From a virus: a stretch of 22,782 bases of DNA. Under the pieces are notes generated by a model that had not been told where the DNA came from, did no database searches, and saw only the letters and a list, made by a program, of their open reading frames with translations. The translations under genes were made by a program, and so were the position numbers. Below are positions 1-7,442 of the stretch, piece by piece; within the stretch, counting starts at the first letter, position 1; every line of letters begins with the position of its first letter. The stretch is from IMG/VR virus record IMGVR_UViG_3300048011_000004, positions 1 through 22,782 of that record. One strand, given 5' to 3'.

Positions 1-24
1 CAAGGCGGTAACGTCGTAGCTTAA
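1..24 (+). CDS. 3' end of an upstream gene (partial)
   Basis: Reading from base 1 gives seven codons (QGGNVVA) and then TAA at 22-24, 23 bases before the capsid start. Only this tail is visible, so the product cannot be named. In phages of this layout a decoration, scaffold or protease gene usually sits here. The ending (GTAGCTTAAT) is identical to the last ten bases around the capsid stop, which could be chance. Confidence 0.35.
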   Translation, partial: QGGNVVA

Positions 25-47
25 TCCAGCATAGAAAGGAATAAATA

Positions 48-1034
48 ATGCCCTTGCTGACTCCATCCGCAGTGCATGTAGATCAGCCGCTGACTAACCT
101 CACGCTGGCTTATGCACAATCACAAGAGAACTTTATCGCTGATAAGGTTTTCCCAACTGTCGGTGTTTCAAAACAATCTGACAAATACTACATCTACGAC
201 CGTGCGAACATGAACCGTACTGGTGACGTAGAGAAACTGGCCCCACGCACAGAAGTAAACCGTATCGGTATGACTTTATCTACAAGCAGCTACTTCGCTG
301 ATGTATACGGTCTAGGTATGGACTTCGATGAGCAAACTTTGGCTAACGAAGATGCTATGTTGGACATCCGTTCCGCTGGTGCTGAAACCTTGGCGATGCG
401 TCTGATGATCCATCGTGAAGAGCAGTTCGCAAGCAACTTCTTTGTAGCTAGCCAATGGGGAACTGACAACACATTGAGTGGTAATGACCAATGGTCAGAT
501 TACACTAACTCAGACCCTATTGATGCTGTTACTCTTGCTCGTCGTACTGTTCAGTTAGGTTCAGGTGGCTTCAAGCCAAACACAATGGTTGTTGGTAAAG
601 AAGTACGTGACAAGCTAATCAACCACCCAGACGTTCTTGCTCGCTTGAACGGTGGTGCAACTGTAACCAACACAGCTTTGGTAACTGATGCTAAACTGGC
701 TGAGATCTTTGAGGTAGAGAACTTCTACGTCATGGAAGCTGTCAAGAACTCATCTGTTGAAGGTGTTGCAGAAAGCAATGCGTTTATCGGTGGTAAGAAT
801 GCTCTGTTGTGCTACACCCCATCAAATGCTGGTCTTATGTCACCAGCAGCAGGTTTGACCTTCGCTTGGAACAACCTTGAAGGTGTAAACAACTTGGGTA
901 TTACAGTTGAGTCATTCTCAGACGATGCTCTGAAGCGTCAGCAGATTGCTGAAATGATCCAAGTTAAAATGTCTTACGATATGAAAGTCGTAGGCGCTGA
1001 CTTGGGTTACTTGTTCATCAACGCTGTAGCTTAA
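48..1034 (+). CDS. major capsid protein
   Basis: This 328-residue protein is the likely building block of the icosahedral head. The call rests on overall resemblance to the roughly 330-residue capsid proteins of marine tailed phages (N-terminal TLAYAQSQENFIADKVFPTV, a central FKPNTMVVGKEV segment, C-terminal MSYDMKVVGADLGYLFINAV) and on its place immediately before the neck genes. An HK97-type fold is inferred, not shown. There is no obvious long N-terminal delta domain or protease site, so processing may be absent. The start has a good ribosome binding site (AGAAAGGA at about 31-38). A GC-rich hairpin follows the stop. Codon choice looks like its neighbours'. Confidence 0.85.
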   Translation: MPLLTPSAVHVDQPLTNLTLAYAQSQENFIADKVFPTVGVSKQSDKYYIYDRANMNRTGDVEKLAPRTEVNRIGMTLSTSSYFADVYGLGMDFDEQTLANEDAMLDIRSAGAETLAMRLMIHREEQFASNFFVASQWGTDNTLSGNDQWSDYTNSDPIDAVTLARRTVQLGSGGFKPNTMVVGKEVRDKLINHPDVLARLNGGATVTNTALVTDAKLAEIFEVENFYVMEAVKNSSVEGVAESNAFIGGKNALLCYTPSNAGLMSPAAGLTFAWNNLEGVNNLGITVESFSDDALKRQQIAEMIQVKMSYDMKVVGADLGYLFINAVA

Positions 1035-1036
1035 TT

Positions 1037-1090
1037 TACCTTGGTGGGGGCTGTAGTAATGGCCCCTGCCATCCTTCCCGACGAAAGGTA
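1037..1090 (+). promoter_or_regulatory. post-capsid RNA hairpin that can cover the next ribosome binding site
   Basis: The 61-base gap after the capsid gene folds on paper into a continuous structure. An inner 10-bp stem (1043-1052 with 1061-1070, three G-U pairs, 8-base loop) is flanked by an outer 6-bp helix, TACCTT (1037-1042) with AAGGTA (1085-1090). The right arm of the outer helix contains the AAAGG ribosome binding site of the gene starting at 1096. No T-tract follows, so this is not a standard intrinsic terminator. A role in RNA stability or in lowering translation of the downstream gene relative to capsid is inferred. Confidence 0.5.
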
Positions 1091-1095
1091 GTACA

Positions 1096-1488
1096 ATGAT
1101 CCGACAAGAAAAGATGCCATTTCAACTAGACCGTCCAGTCTTTGTTAAGCGCCCGTTTCAATCTTGGGGCAGACAGCTAAAGAAGGGCGACGAGTTTAAA
1201 TGGAAAGAGATTGGTGTAACTGAAGAGAAGACACTAATCTTGTACAGAGAAGGCTTTATCTATCACAACTCAGACTTTGAAATAGAACGTAGAGTTGGAG
1301 ATGGGTTAGAAGAATTAGATGTAGCTGGACTACACGGCCTTGTCGATAGTATCAACGATAAAGTAAAGTCTAAGACACCCTCTGAGGCTGAGTTTCAGAA
1401 GAAGAAGTGTAAGAAGTCTAAGATAGTTGATAAACAGCGTGGGCTTATTCGTAGCTGGCGTAGAAATTATGGTCACATGGAGACTTAA
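1096..1488 (+). CDS. small basic protein between capsid and neck genes, unknown
   Basis: The 130-residue product is not assigned to a family. The N-terminal half (residues 8-65) looks like a compact beta domain of the type KGDEFKWKEIGVTEEKTLILY...GFIYHN. The C-terminal third is lysine/arginine rich (EFQKKKCKKSKIVDKQ) and could bind nucleic acid or the capsid interior. Its place between capsid and head-tail adaptor suggests a head or neck accessory protein. The start at 1096 has AAAGG 8 bases upstream. An internal ATG at 1114 (residue 7) is an alternative start, because the fold-like part begins there (MPFQLDRPVFVKRPF). Confidence 0.7.
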   Translation: MIRQEKMPFQLDRPVFVKRPFQSWGRQLKKGDEFKWKEIGVTEEKTLILYREGFIYHNSDFEIERRVGDGLEELDVAGLHGLVDSINDKVKSKTPSEAEFQKKKCKKSKIVDKQRGLIRSWRRNYGHMET

Positions 1489-1490
1489 GA

Positions 1491-1952
1491 ATGGCTTGGT
1501 CGTATGATGCAACTGATTTAGGTACAGGTACAGCCTCTGGGCGCTTGAACTCTGTACGGCTCCTTGTAGGGGACACTGACACCACCGACCAACAAGTTCA
1601 GAATGAAGAAATTACTTTTGCTCTATCCCAGACCAGTGACAACATCTATCAAGCTGGCGCTTGGACTGCCAGAACAATCGCTGCACAATACTCTCGTAGG
1701 GTAACACAGAACCTGTCAGGCGCTCTGAGTGCTAACTACAGTGATCTAGCTAATCAGTACACTCAACTAGCTTTAGACCTTGAGCTTAACGGTAAGAAGG
1801 CTGGAGCTAGTGTAGGTGTAGTTGCTGGTGGTATTAGTATAGCTAGAGTAGATACTGTAAGACAAGATACAGATCGTGTTCCACCATCCTTCCGTAGGGA
1901 TAGATTCAAGAACCCACCAAGTTACAGTGGTGATGACTACGATTATAGTTAA
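1491..1952 (+). CDS. head-tail connector (adaptor) protein
   Basis: The 153-residue protein resembles the gp6/gp15-like adaptors that dock under the portal after DNA packaging. The N-terminal signature SVRLLVGDTDTTDQQVQNEE is typical of this group and is followed by a helical region (residues 45-105: AARTIAAQYSRRV...LANQYTQLALDLE). The C-terminus is polar and disordered-looking (FKNPPSYSGDDYDYS). It begins 2 bases after the preceding stop. The order adaptor, stopper, gp10-like, terminator is the standard neck order and supports the call. Confidence 0.75.
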   Translation: MAWSYDATDLGTGTASGRLNSVRLLVGDTDTTDQQVQNEEITFALSQTSDNIYQAGAWTARTIAAQYSRRVTQNLSGALSANYSDLANQYTQLALDLELNGKKAGASVGVVAGGISIARVDTVRQDTDRVPPSFRRDRFKNPPSYSGDDYDYS

Positions 1953-1962
1953 GGGGTAGGTA

Positions 1963-2325
1963 ATGGCATTCTCAAGAGGTTATAACCTACTCAAGATGGT
2001 AGAGGAGTTTGGTGAGCCGCTTACTCTACGCAAGAAGACTACAGCAGGAACCTACGATCCTACTACTGGATCAGTGACAGGTTCCGCTACAACTGACTAC
2101 AGCTTTGAGGGTTACTTCTACAACTACGATCAAGGTATCATAGCTAATGTAGATGAAATCCGTAGAGGCACCCGTAAATGCGTAGTACCAGCTTTAGGAT
2201 TGGCAGTAGAACCCGATGACGAAGATCAGATTATTGGTAACGGTGACACAGTTAATGTTATTTCTGTTGTTACTATATTTTCTAATGGGGTCAAGATTTG
2301 TTTCTTGTGTGATGTGAGAGAGTAA
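1963..2325 (+). CDS. head closure (stopper) protein
   Basis: The 120-residue product is most likely the stopper that seals the head and receives the tail. It has an all-beta look, with paired segments such as EPLTLRKKTTAGTYDPTTGS, YSFEGYFYNY and a late GNGDTVNVISVVTIFSNGV strand pair, as in small head-tail joining proteins. Its position as second neck gene fits. The ribosome binding site (AAGGGG) is close to the start. The stop overlaps the next start as TAATG. Confidence 0.65.
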   Translation: MAFSRGYNLLKMVEEFGEPLTLRKKTTAGTYDPTTGSVTGSATTDYSFEGYFYNYDQGIIANVDEIRRGTRKCVVPALGLAVEPDDEDQIIGNGDTVNVISVVTIFSNGVKICFLCDVRE

Positions 2326-2744
2326 TGTCTATACAAGCAACTATAAAAATCAACTCTTCTTTTAATCAAAAGATGAATAAACTTGATAAATCAGTTGAAG
2401 ATGCAGTATATAACAAATTGGTTGATATAGCACAAACAACTGTTGGTTTATCTCCTGTAGATACAGGTGCTTATGTTACCTCACACTCTTTTCAAACTAA
2501 CACAAGTACAAGGGGTCGTGGTAAATCCTCACGGCGTAAGCCAAGAAAACAAAATGAACAAGCCATGCGTCAAGAAGGTTTAAATAATCTAGTACAAGAT
2601 ATTAACGCCTTAAACTTACCTGATACCACAAAGATTACTCTTCGTAATGATAGTCCTCATGCTCAAGTAGTAGAGAATGGTGGTCCGAATTGGAAAGTGC
2701 AACCTTATAAGGTTTATACTCAAGTGAGAAATATTTATGGCTAG
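2325..2744 (+). CDS. HK97 gp10-like neck / tail completion protein
   Basis: This 139-residue protein carries the family's hallmark pair: a mid-protein SPVDTGAYVTSHSFQTN segment, in which the P-V-D-T-G core is characteristic, and a later NDSPHAQVVENGG segment. Members sit at the head-tail interface. A strongly basic stretch (TRGRGKSSRRKPRKQ, residues about 82-97) interrupts the domain and looks like a flexible insertion. This gene is AT-richer than the capsid gene. It overlaps its neighbours by 1 base upstream and 8 bases downstream. Confidence 0.75.
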   Translation: MSIQATIKINSSFNQKMNKLDKSVEDAVYNKLVDIAQTTVGLSPVDTGAYVTSHSFQTNTSTRGRGKSSRRKPRKQNEQAMRQEGLNNLVQDINALNLPDTTKITLRNDSPHAQVVENGGPNWKVQPYKVYTQVRNIYG

Positions 2745-3159
2745 TATCTATAATGACATACGGGCAGCACTTGAGAACAAGTTAGCTAACACCTCTAATT
2801 TACCTACGGGGATAGCTTATGAGAATGTTTCATTTAGCCCAACTACAGGTACAAGCTACCTACAGACCAATTTTCTCCCGACACTCCGCAGGCCCGCTGT
2901 AAGAGGTTTAAACCCACAACAGAGATACGATGGTGTGTTTGTTGTAACTGCCTACACCCCAGAAGGTAATGGCCCCGCCGCTGCTGATGCCTTAGCTAAT
3001 ACTATCTTAGAGGCTTTTGAAGCAACCACTAAAATCTCCTACAATGGGGATGAAACAATAACTGTATCTATTGACTACGCTGAGAGACAGCAAGGTTTCT
3101 TAGATGCACCTTGGTACTACGTTCCGATTAATATCGGATGGTACGTTTACAATAATTAG
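2737..3159 (+). CDS. tail terminator protein (DUF4128-like)
   Basis: The 140-residue protein matches the pattern of phage tail terminators. An N-terminal helix (SIYNDIRAALENKLAN) is followed by a beta sheet containing RYDGVFVVTAYTPEGNGPAA, a helix (ADALANTILEAFE) and a C-terminal WYYVPINIGWYVYN strand. Such proteins form a ring that caps the tail tube and docks it to the neck. Assignment to DUF4128 is from memory of the family pattern. The gene lies directly before the tail tube gene, as expected. Confidence 0.7.
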   Translation: MASIYNDIRAALENKLANTSNLPTGIAYENVSFSPTTGTSYLQTNFLPTLRRPAVRGLNPQQRYDGVFVVTAYTPEGNGPAAADALANTILEAFEATTKISYNGDETITVSIDYAERQQGFLDAPWYYVPINIGWYVYNN

Positions 3160-3170
3160 GAGAATACATT

Positions 3171-4079
3171 ATGGCCTTCGCACAAGGTTCTCGTTCCAGC
3201 CTATCGTTCATTGTGGAAAGCACATTTGGCACGACTCCTGCTGGTAACTTCACAAACTTACCCTTCAGCACACACTCTTTGAACTTAACTAAAGATCGTG
3301 TAGCTGGCACTGATATTCAAGCTGATCGTATGCCTCGTGTTGACCGTCATGGTAACCGTCAAGCTGCTGGTGACATTGTTGCTGACTTACGTGATGCTGA
3401 CTATGATGCATTCCTAGAATCAGCTATGTTGTCCACTTGGTCAACTAACGTCCTTAAGGTTGGTACAACACCTAAATTCTTCTCTATCGAAGACTATGCT
3501 GCTGACATCGACCAAGCTCGTTTGTTCACAGGTATGACAGTTTCTACTATGGGTATCTCTCTAGCCCCTAACCAGATGGTAACAGCTACCTACGGTATGG
3601 TTGGTAAAGACATGACCATGAGTGCTACTGAGAAGACACAGGACGCTGCATCAGGTGCTGCTCCATTCGATGCCTACTCAGGTACATTAGCTATCGGTAA
3701 CGTAAATGGTACACCCTCTACATCAGCTATCGTAACTGGTATGGACTTCACTCTGACTAACTCATTCGCACCTACCTTCGTAATTGGTAGTGATAGTGCG
3801 CCACAGTTAGAGGTTGGTCGTGCAGAAGTCGAAGGTACTATCTCAGCTTACTTTGAGGATGCAGCTTTAATCAACCGCTTCTTGAATGAGACTGAAACTG
3901 AGCTTGAGGTAACTGTGGGTGATGGTAGCAATACCATGAAGTTCGCATTCCCACGGGCTAAGATTAATAGTGCAGATGTAGGTGTAGATGGCCCAACTAG
4001 CCGTGTTATCTCTATGTCATTCGTAGCACTCTATAACACTACAGATGCAAGTAACTTAGTTATTACTCGCTCTGCATAG
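3171..4079 (+). CDS. major tail tube protein
   Basis: The 302-residue protein is predicted to polymerise into the hollow tail tube. The N-terminus (RSSLSFIVESTFGTTPAG) and the following LPFSTHSLNLTKDRVAG...DIQADRMPRVDRHGNR stretch are typical of the tube proteins of many proteobacterial siphophages (Phage_tube_2-like). Most of the rest is predicted beta strand. The ribosome binding site is AGGAGAA just before the start. The codon use resembles the capsid gene (frequent GGT, CGT and GCT), as expected of a highly expressed virion gene. It is followed by a 97-base structured gap and then the tail chaperone pair, the classical order. Confidence 0.85.
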   Translation: MAFAQGSRSSLSFIVESTFGTTPAGNFTNLPFSTHSLNLTKDRVAGTDIQADRMPRVDRHGNRQAAGDIVADLRDADYDAFLESAMLSTWSTNVLKVGTTPKFFSIEDYAADIDQARLFTGMTVSTMGISLAPNQMVTATYGMVGKDMTMSATEKTQDAASGAAPFDAYSGTLAIGNVNGTPSTSAIVTGMDFTLTNSFAPTFVIGSDSAPQLEVGRAEVEGTISAYFEDAALINRFLNETETELEVTVGDGSNTMKFAFPRAKINSADVGVDGPTSRVISMSFVALYNTTDASNLVITRSA

Positions 4080-4082
4080 GTT

Positions 4083-4148
4083 CCCTAGCTAGGGTGGGGA
4101 GGCATTGGTGTCGGGTCTGATGCTTCCCCTTTAATTACTAACCCGACA
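4083..4148 (+). promoter_or_regulatory. structured intergenic RNA after the tail tube gene, possible pseudoknot
   Basis: The 97-base gap (4080-4176) holds three elements in order. First is a perfect 12-base palindrome CCCTAGCTAGGG (4083-4094). Second is a hairpin with a 10-bp stem, GGGGAGGCAT (4096-4105) with ATGCTTCCCC (4120-4129), one G-U pair and a 14-base loop. Third, the loop bases TGTCGGGT (4109-4116) are exactly complementary to ACCCGACA (4141-4148), so an H-type pseudoknot can form. The AACCCGA motif recurs at 4156-4162. The hairpin is followed by TTTAATTA, a weak T-tract, so a partial terminator that lowers expression after the tube gene is one option. RNA protection is another. Confidence 0.5.
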
Positions 4149-4176
4149 ACTTTTTAACCCGATAAGGAAACTCGAC

Positions 4177-4569
4177 ATGGACTTACTAGATTTAACTCCG
4201 ACTAATGACACCGTTGACATCATCTTAAAACACCCTAATACAGATGAAGATTTAAAGAATGATGATAAAACACCTATGGTTATTACCATGTATGCCCCAC
4301 ACTCTAAGCAGTATAAGGCAGCTATGCATGAGCAAACTAATAAACAACTCAAGAAATCTAAAGGTGGTAAGAAGATTGATGTTACCGCTGAAGAATTAGA
4401 AGACTCTTCTTTAGATGTTTTAGTTAAGGCTACAAAAGAGTGGAATATTACTTACAAAGGTAAAGTACCCCCCTTAACTAAAGCTAAGGAAGTCTACCAA
4501 GAAGTGTTTTGGATCAAGAATCAAATTGAGGAGGCACTCTCTGATTTTTTGGACTTTACGAAGAAATAG
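4177..4569 (+). CDS. tail assembly chaperone, short form (lambda gpG-like)
   Basis: The 130-residue zero-frame product lies between the tail tube and tape measure genes, where tail chaperones are found. In lambda the short form, made in excess, coats the tape measure protein during tail assembly. Residues 1-45 form a beta-rich start (NDTVDIILKHPNTDEDLKND). The middle is lysine rich, and residues 88-116 have the WNITYKGKVPPLTKAKEVY pattern common in this group. The reading frame stops at TAG 4567-4569, shortly after a T-run that allows a -1 shift. The ribosome binding site is AAGGA at 4164-4168. Confidence 0.8.
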   Translation: MDLLDLTPTNDTVDIILKHPNTDEDLKNDDKTPMVITMYAPHSKQYKAAMHEQTNKQLKKSKGGKKIDVTAEELEDSSLDVLVKATKEWNITYKGKVPPLTKAKEVYQEVFWIKNQIEEALSDFLDFTKK

Positions 4570-4913
4570 TATCAGATCTTTGTGAGTGGGCAGAGTTTAA
4601 CTTTAAGCTTAGTCTACCAGATGAAAATGGTACTACGCAACGTGAACACTTAGAACAAGTAGAAAGGCAGATTGGACATAAGCCGAAAGAACTGGAACCC
4701 CCGACAGAATTTCCTACTCTTCTTTCTCATGTCTGGTCTGCCTTTATTGATTTAAACAATAGCAGAACTATGGGGTTCTCTGGCCCTAACCCGATTACTT
4801 ATAGCGAGATAAAAGCTTGGAAAGAACTCACACATACTCCATTATATCCTTGGGAAATCGAGGCTGTAAAGTTAGTAGATGTGCAATATGTAAGGGTTAT
4901 GAATAGTGGCTGA
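4177..4913 (+). CDS. tail assembly chaperone, -1 frameshift long form (gpGT-like)
   Basis: Slipping back one base at TTTTTTG (4545-4551) after codon 125 joins the short form to an open -1 frame. That frame runs from GGA at 4551 to TGA at 4911-4913, giving about 245 residues. The added 120 residues begin GLYEEIVSDLCEWAEF. They include GPNPITYSEIKAWKELT and PLYPWEIEAVKLVDVQYV, the usual ending of gpT-type chaperone extensions (a proline-framed W-E-x-E-A-I/V-K-x-x-D). In lambda the T part bridges the chaperone to the tail tube subunits. The -1 frame has no plausible start of its own, which supports frameshifting. Its stop overlaps the tape measure GTG by 8 bases. Confidence 0.82.
4528..4551 (+). 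promoter_or_regulatory. programmed -1 ribosomal frameshift site with SD-like stimulator
   Basis: The heptamer T-TTT-TTG (4545-4551) is in the correct phase with the zero-frame codons GAT TTT TTG, so it fits the X-XXY-YYZ slippage rule. A full Shine-Dalgarno-like GAGGAGG lies at 4528-4534, ending 10 bases before the heptamer. This is the spacing at which internal SD sequences are known to stimulate -1 shifts, as in E. coli dnaX. No convincing hairpin directly downstream was seen by eye. Confidence 0.75.
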
Positions 4914-6822
4914 CGTATCAATAATCATAGCAACTAATGCGGATCAGGTAAAACAAGAGTTTACTGGTCTTACTGGTTCTGTAGTTGGAGCGGCAGCACA
5001 AGCTAAAGTTTTAACTCAAACTATGCAGTTCTTAGATGCAGCTTTTAATAAAAACAGGATTGATGCTCAACAGTATAGCGCCGCCATAAAACAACTGGAT
5101 GCCGCTGAAGATAGATTATATGCTGCTATAGGTCAAACAACTGCCGCATCTAATCAACAAAGTGCCTCATTTGATAGGGCATCATCTGCTACTAAAAGAA
5201 TGTCAGGCGCTCAATCTCAAGCGGCTATAGCAGCTAAAAGATTAGCGGATGCTCAAAGACTAGCTGGAAAGAGTACCAACAAGTTTGGTATGTACACTCA
5301 ACAGGTTGGTTATCAAGTTGGTGACTTCTTTGTGCAGGTTCAATCTGGTACTGATGCCTTAGTTGCATTTGGTCAACAGGGTACTCAGCTTGCAGGTCTA
5401 CTCCCAGGGTTGGCTGGAGCTATTTTAGGTATCGGACTTGCAATATCCACTGCTCTTGGTCGTGCATACTTAGAGTCAAAGAACCTAACTATAAACTTTA
5501 AAGAGATTAAGAAGGATATGGGTGCGGCACTTGAGCCGATAAAACCTCTTATAGATGCTATAACTTCTGCTTTCTCTTCTCTAGGGGATGTGGCAAGGAA
5601 CGTAGGAACCTTTATAGCTGATAACTTTGCTAGACTTATTTCTTATGCCATAGCCTTTGGCGCTGTAATGGTTACAAAGGTAGTTGCAGGTTTTATCTTA
5701 TCTGGTAGGGCAGCTAGAAGTTTCTTTGCTTTAGTTAGGACAGGCTTAATTGCTTCAGGTATAGGTATACTGGTAGTAGGGTTAGGAGAAGTATTATATA
5801 GGTTCAACGCCTTGATTACTGCAACAGGTAGTTTTAGCGCTGCTATGCAGAAGTTAGGAAACCTGTTTGGTGGTCTGTGGGATTTTGCCATAGCTAAGAT
5901 AGATGTTTACCTTGCCCAACTACAAACTATTGGGCCAGCATTCAAAGCCTTTATGTTTGGGATTTTAAATAGTGTTCTTACAAGCATTCAAAACGGATTA
6001 AATAATACCATAAGTGCCATCAATAGAACTTTTAATACAAGTTTTGAACCTGTGAGAATAGGTGGTTTTGTAGAAGACGCTATGGTTCAAGCTCAGAAGG
6101 ATCTAGGGGAAGCTGAAAGAGCGGTGAACGATCTTAAGTCTGCTGCTGACGGATCTTGGGAATCTCTGATGGGTATGGTAAACGATCTTCTAGGTCTTAC
6201 CAATACAACGACAACGGCTTTAGATACAACTGACTGGTTTATGAATAAACTAGATGACGACACTAAGAAAGCTAATGATTCCCTTAGTAAACAAAATGAT
6301 GCGTTTAAGAAGCTAGAAGATCAAGCAAACAGATTAGCTGCACCCTTCGATGATTTCTTTATGTCTATAATAGATGGAACTACTTCAGTAACTGACTCAT
6401 TTAAGTTAATGGCCTCTGATATTATAAAACAGCTTTACAGGATATTTATAGTAGAGCAAATGGTACAGACAATTAAAGGCGGTATTATGGGTGCTTTAGC
6501 TGGGCCAGTACAAGGTCCACCCGCACCATCTTTGGACGGTGGTGGATACACAGGCTCAGGCCCAAGATCAGGTGGCTTAGATGGTAAGGGTGGCTTTATG
6601 GCTATGCTACACCCTAGAGAGACTGTCGTAGACCACACTAAAGGCCAGTCTACAGGTAATGATAATGTTGTAATTAATCAAACCTTCAGCTTTGCAGCTA
6701 ATGGTGACGAAAGTGTAAGAAAGATTATTGCACAAGAGGCACCTAAGATCTCTAAAATGACAGAACAATCAATATTGGATAGCCGTAGAAGAGGCGGTAG
6801 AATGAAAGCGGTGTTTGGATAA
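4906..6822 (+). CDS. tail tape measure protein
   Basis: This 638-residue protein should set tail length and thread the tube. Residues 30-120 are alanine/glutamine-rich helix. Residues 130-162 carry the conserved YQVGDFFVQVQSGTDALVAF motif of tape measure proteins. Three hydrophobic segments (about 163-186, 244-267, 279-299) could enter the host inner membrane during DNA delivery. The C-terminal part has a glycine-rich GGGYTGSGPRSGG followed by MLHPRETVVDH, an ending frequent in phages of Alphaproteobacteria. The GTG start (4906) is chosen because AAGGG (4892-4896) is well placed and MADVSI is a typical beginning. It overlaps the end of the frameshifted chaperone. At about 1.5 angstrom per residue the tail would be roughly 95 nm (inference). 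Confidence 0.9.
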   Translation: MADVSIIIATNADQVKQEFTGLTGSVVGAAAQAKVLTQTMQFLDAAFNKNRIDAQQYSAAIKQLDAAEDRLYAAIGQTTAASNQQSASFDRASSATKRMSGAQSQAAIAAKRLADAQRLAGKSTNKFGMYTQQVGYQVGDFFVQVQSGTDALVAFGQQGTQLAGLLPGLAGAILGIGLAISTALGRAYLESKNLTINFKEIKKDMGAALEPIKPLIDAITSAFSSLGDVARNVGTFIADNFARLISYAIAFGAVMVTKVVAGFILSGRAARSFFALVRTGLIASGIGILVVGLGEVLYRFNALITATGSFSAAMQKLGNLFGGLWDFAIAKIDVYLAQLQTIGPAFKAFMFGILNSVLTSIQNGLNNTISAINRTFNTSFEPVRIGGFVEDAMVQAQKDLGEAERAVNDLKSAADGSWESLMGMVNDLLGLTNTTTTALDTTDWFMNKLDDDTKKANDSLSKQNDAFKKLEDQANRLAAPFDDFFMSIIDGTTSVTDSFKLMASDIIKQLYRIFIVEQMVQTIKGGIMGALAGPVQGPPAPSLDGGGYTGSGPRSGGLDGKGGFMAMLHPRETVVDHTKGQSTGNDNVVINQTFSFAANGDESVRKIIAQEAPKISKMTEQSILDSRRRGGRMKAVFG

Positions 6823-7439
6823 TGGCTATATCGTATCCCTTAGAGTTACCTACAACAATAGGCATTGCTTCGATTGAGCTTCGTACAGTTAATGCTAATG
6901 CAACTTCTCAATCACCATTTACTTACAAGCAGCAAATACTTTCCTACGGGGGTCAAAGGTTTGAAGCCTCAGTAACTATACCACCTGTAAAGAGAGATCT
7001 AGCAGCAGCTTGGAAAGCTTCTCTGGTAAGTCTTAAAGGATCTTTAGGGACATTCTTACTGGGAGATCCAGACTATCCATTTCCACGGGGTACTCTAAGG
7101 TCTACTTCAGCACAACAGTTTGCTACGGTATCAGGAAACGCTGGTGATACCTTTTTCACAATTACTATGACCGACCAAACAGACACACTATTAGCTGGTG
7201 ACTACATACAAGTTGGTCAAGCCTCAACTGCAAGATTATATCAGGTGCTGGAAGATCGCACTGGTACTGGTGAAGTTGAGATATTTCCAAATCTAAGGTT
7301 AGACTACACAAACGAGGTTGTGGGAACCAATAACACAAAAGGTTTGTTCAGACTAAAAGACAACACAACATCATGGTCAATAGACAATGCATCTATCTAC
7401 GGCATTTCCTTTGAGGCCGTTGAAGCAATTACGGGGTAA
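6822..7439 (+). CDS. minor tail protein, distal-tail (Dit-like) candidate
   Basis: The 205-residue product occupies the distal-tail position directly after the tape measure, with a TAATG overlap. Its central motif, an aromatic/basic segment RDLAAAWKASLVSLKGSLGTF followed by LLGDPDYPFPRG, is recurrent in phage tail-tip proteins. The remainder is beta-rich. A later SGNAGDTFFTITMTDQTDTL...GDYIQVG segment resembles a small beta domain that may contact the fibre. The role in joining tube to tip is inferred from position and motif. A hub component is the alternative. Confidence 0.6.
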   Translation: MAISYPLELPTTIGIASIELRTVNANATSQSPFTYKQQILSYGGQRFEASVTIPPVKRDLAAAWKASLVSLKGSLGTFLLGDPDYPFPRGTLRSTSAQQFATVSGNAGDTFFTITMTDQTDTLLAGDYIQVGQASTARLYQVLEDRTGTGEVEIFPNLRLDYTNEVVGTNNTKGLFRLKDNTTSWSIDNASIYGISFEAVEAITG

Positions 7440-7442
7440 AAC

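Noticed and set aside
4096-4135. Hairpin after the tail tube gene as a strong intrinsic terminator
   Set aside because: The T-run is short and interrupted (TTTAATTA) and essential tail genes without a visible promoter follow, so at most partial termination is likely.
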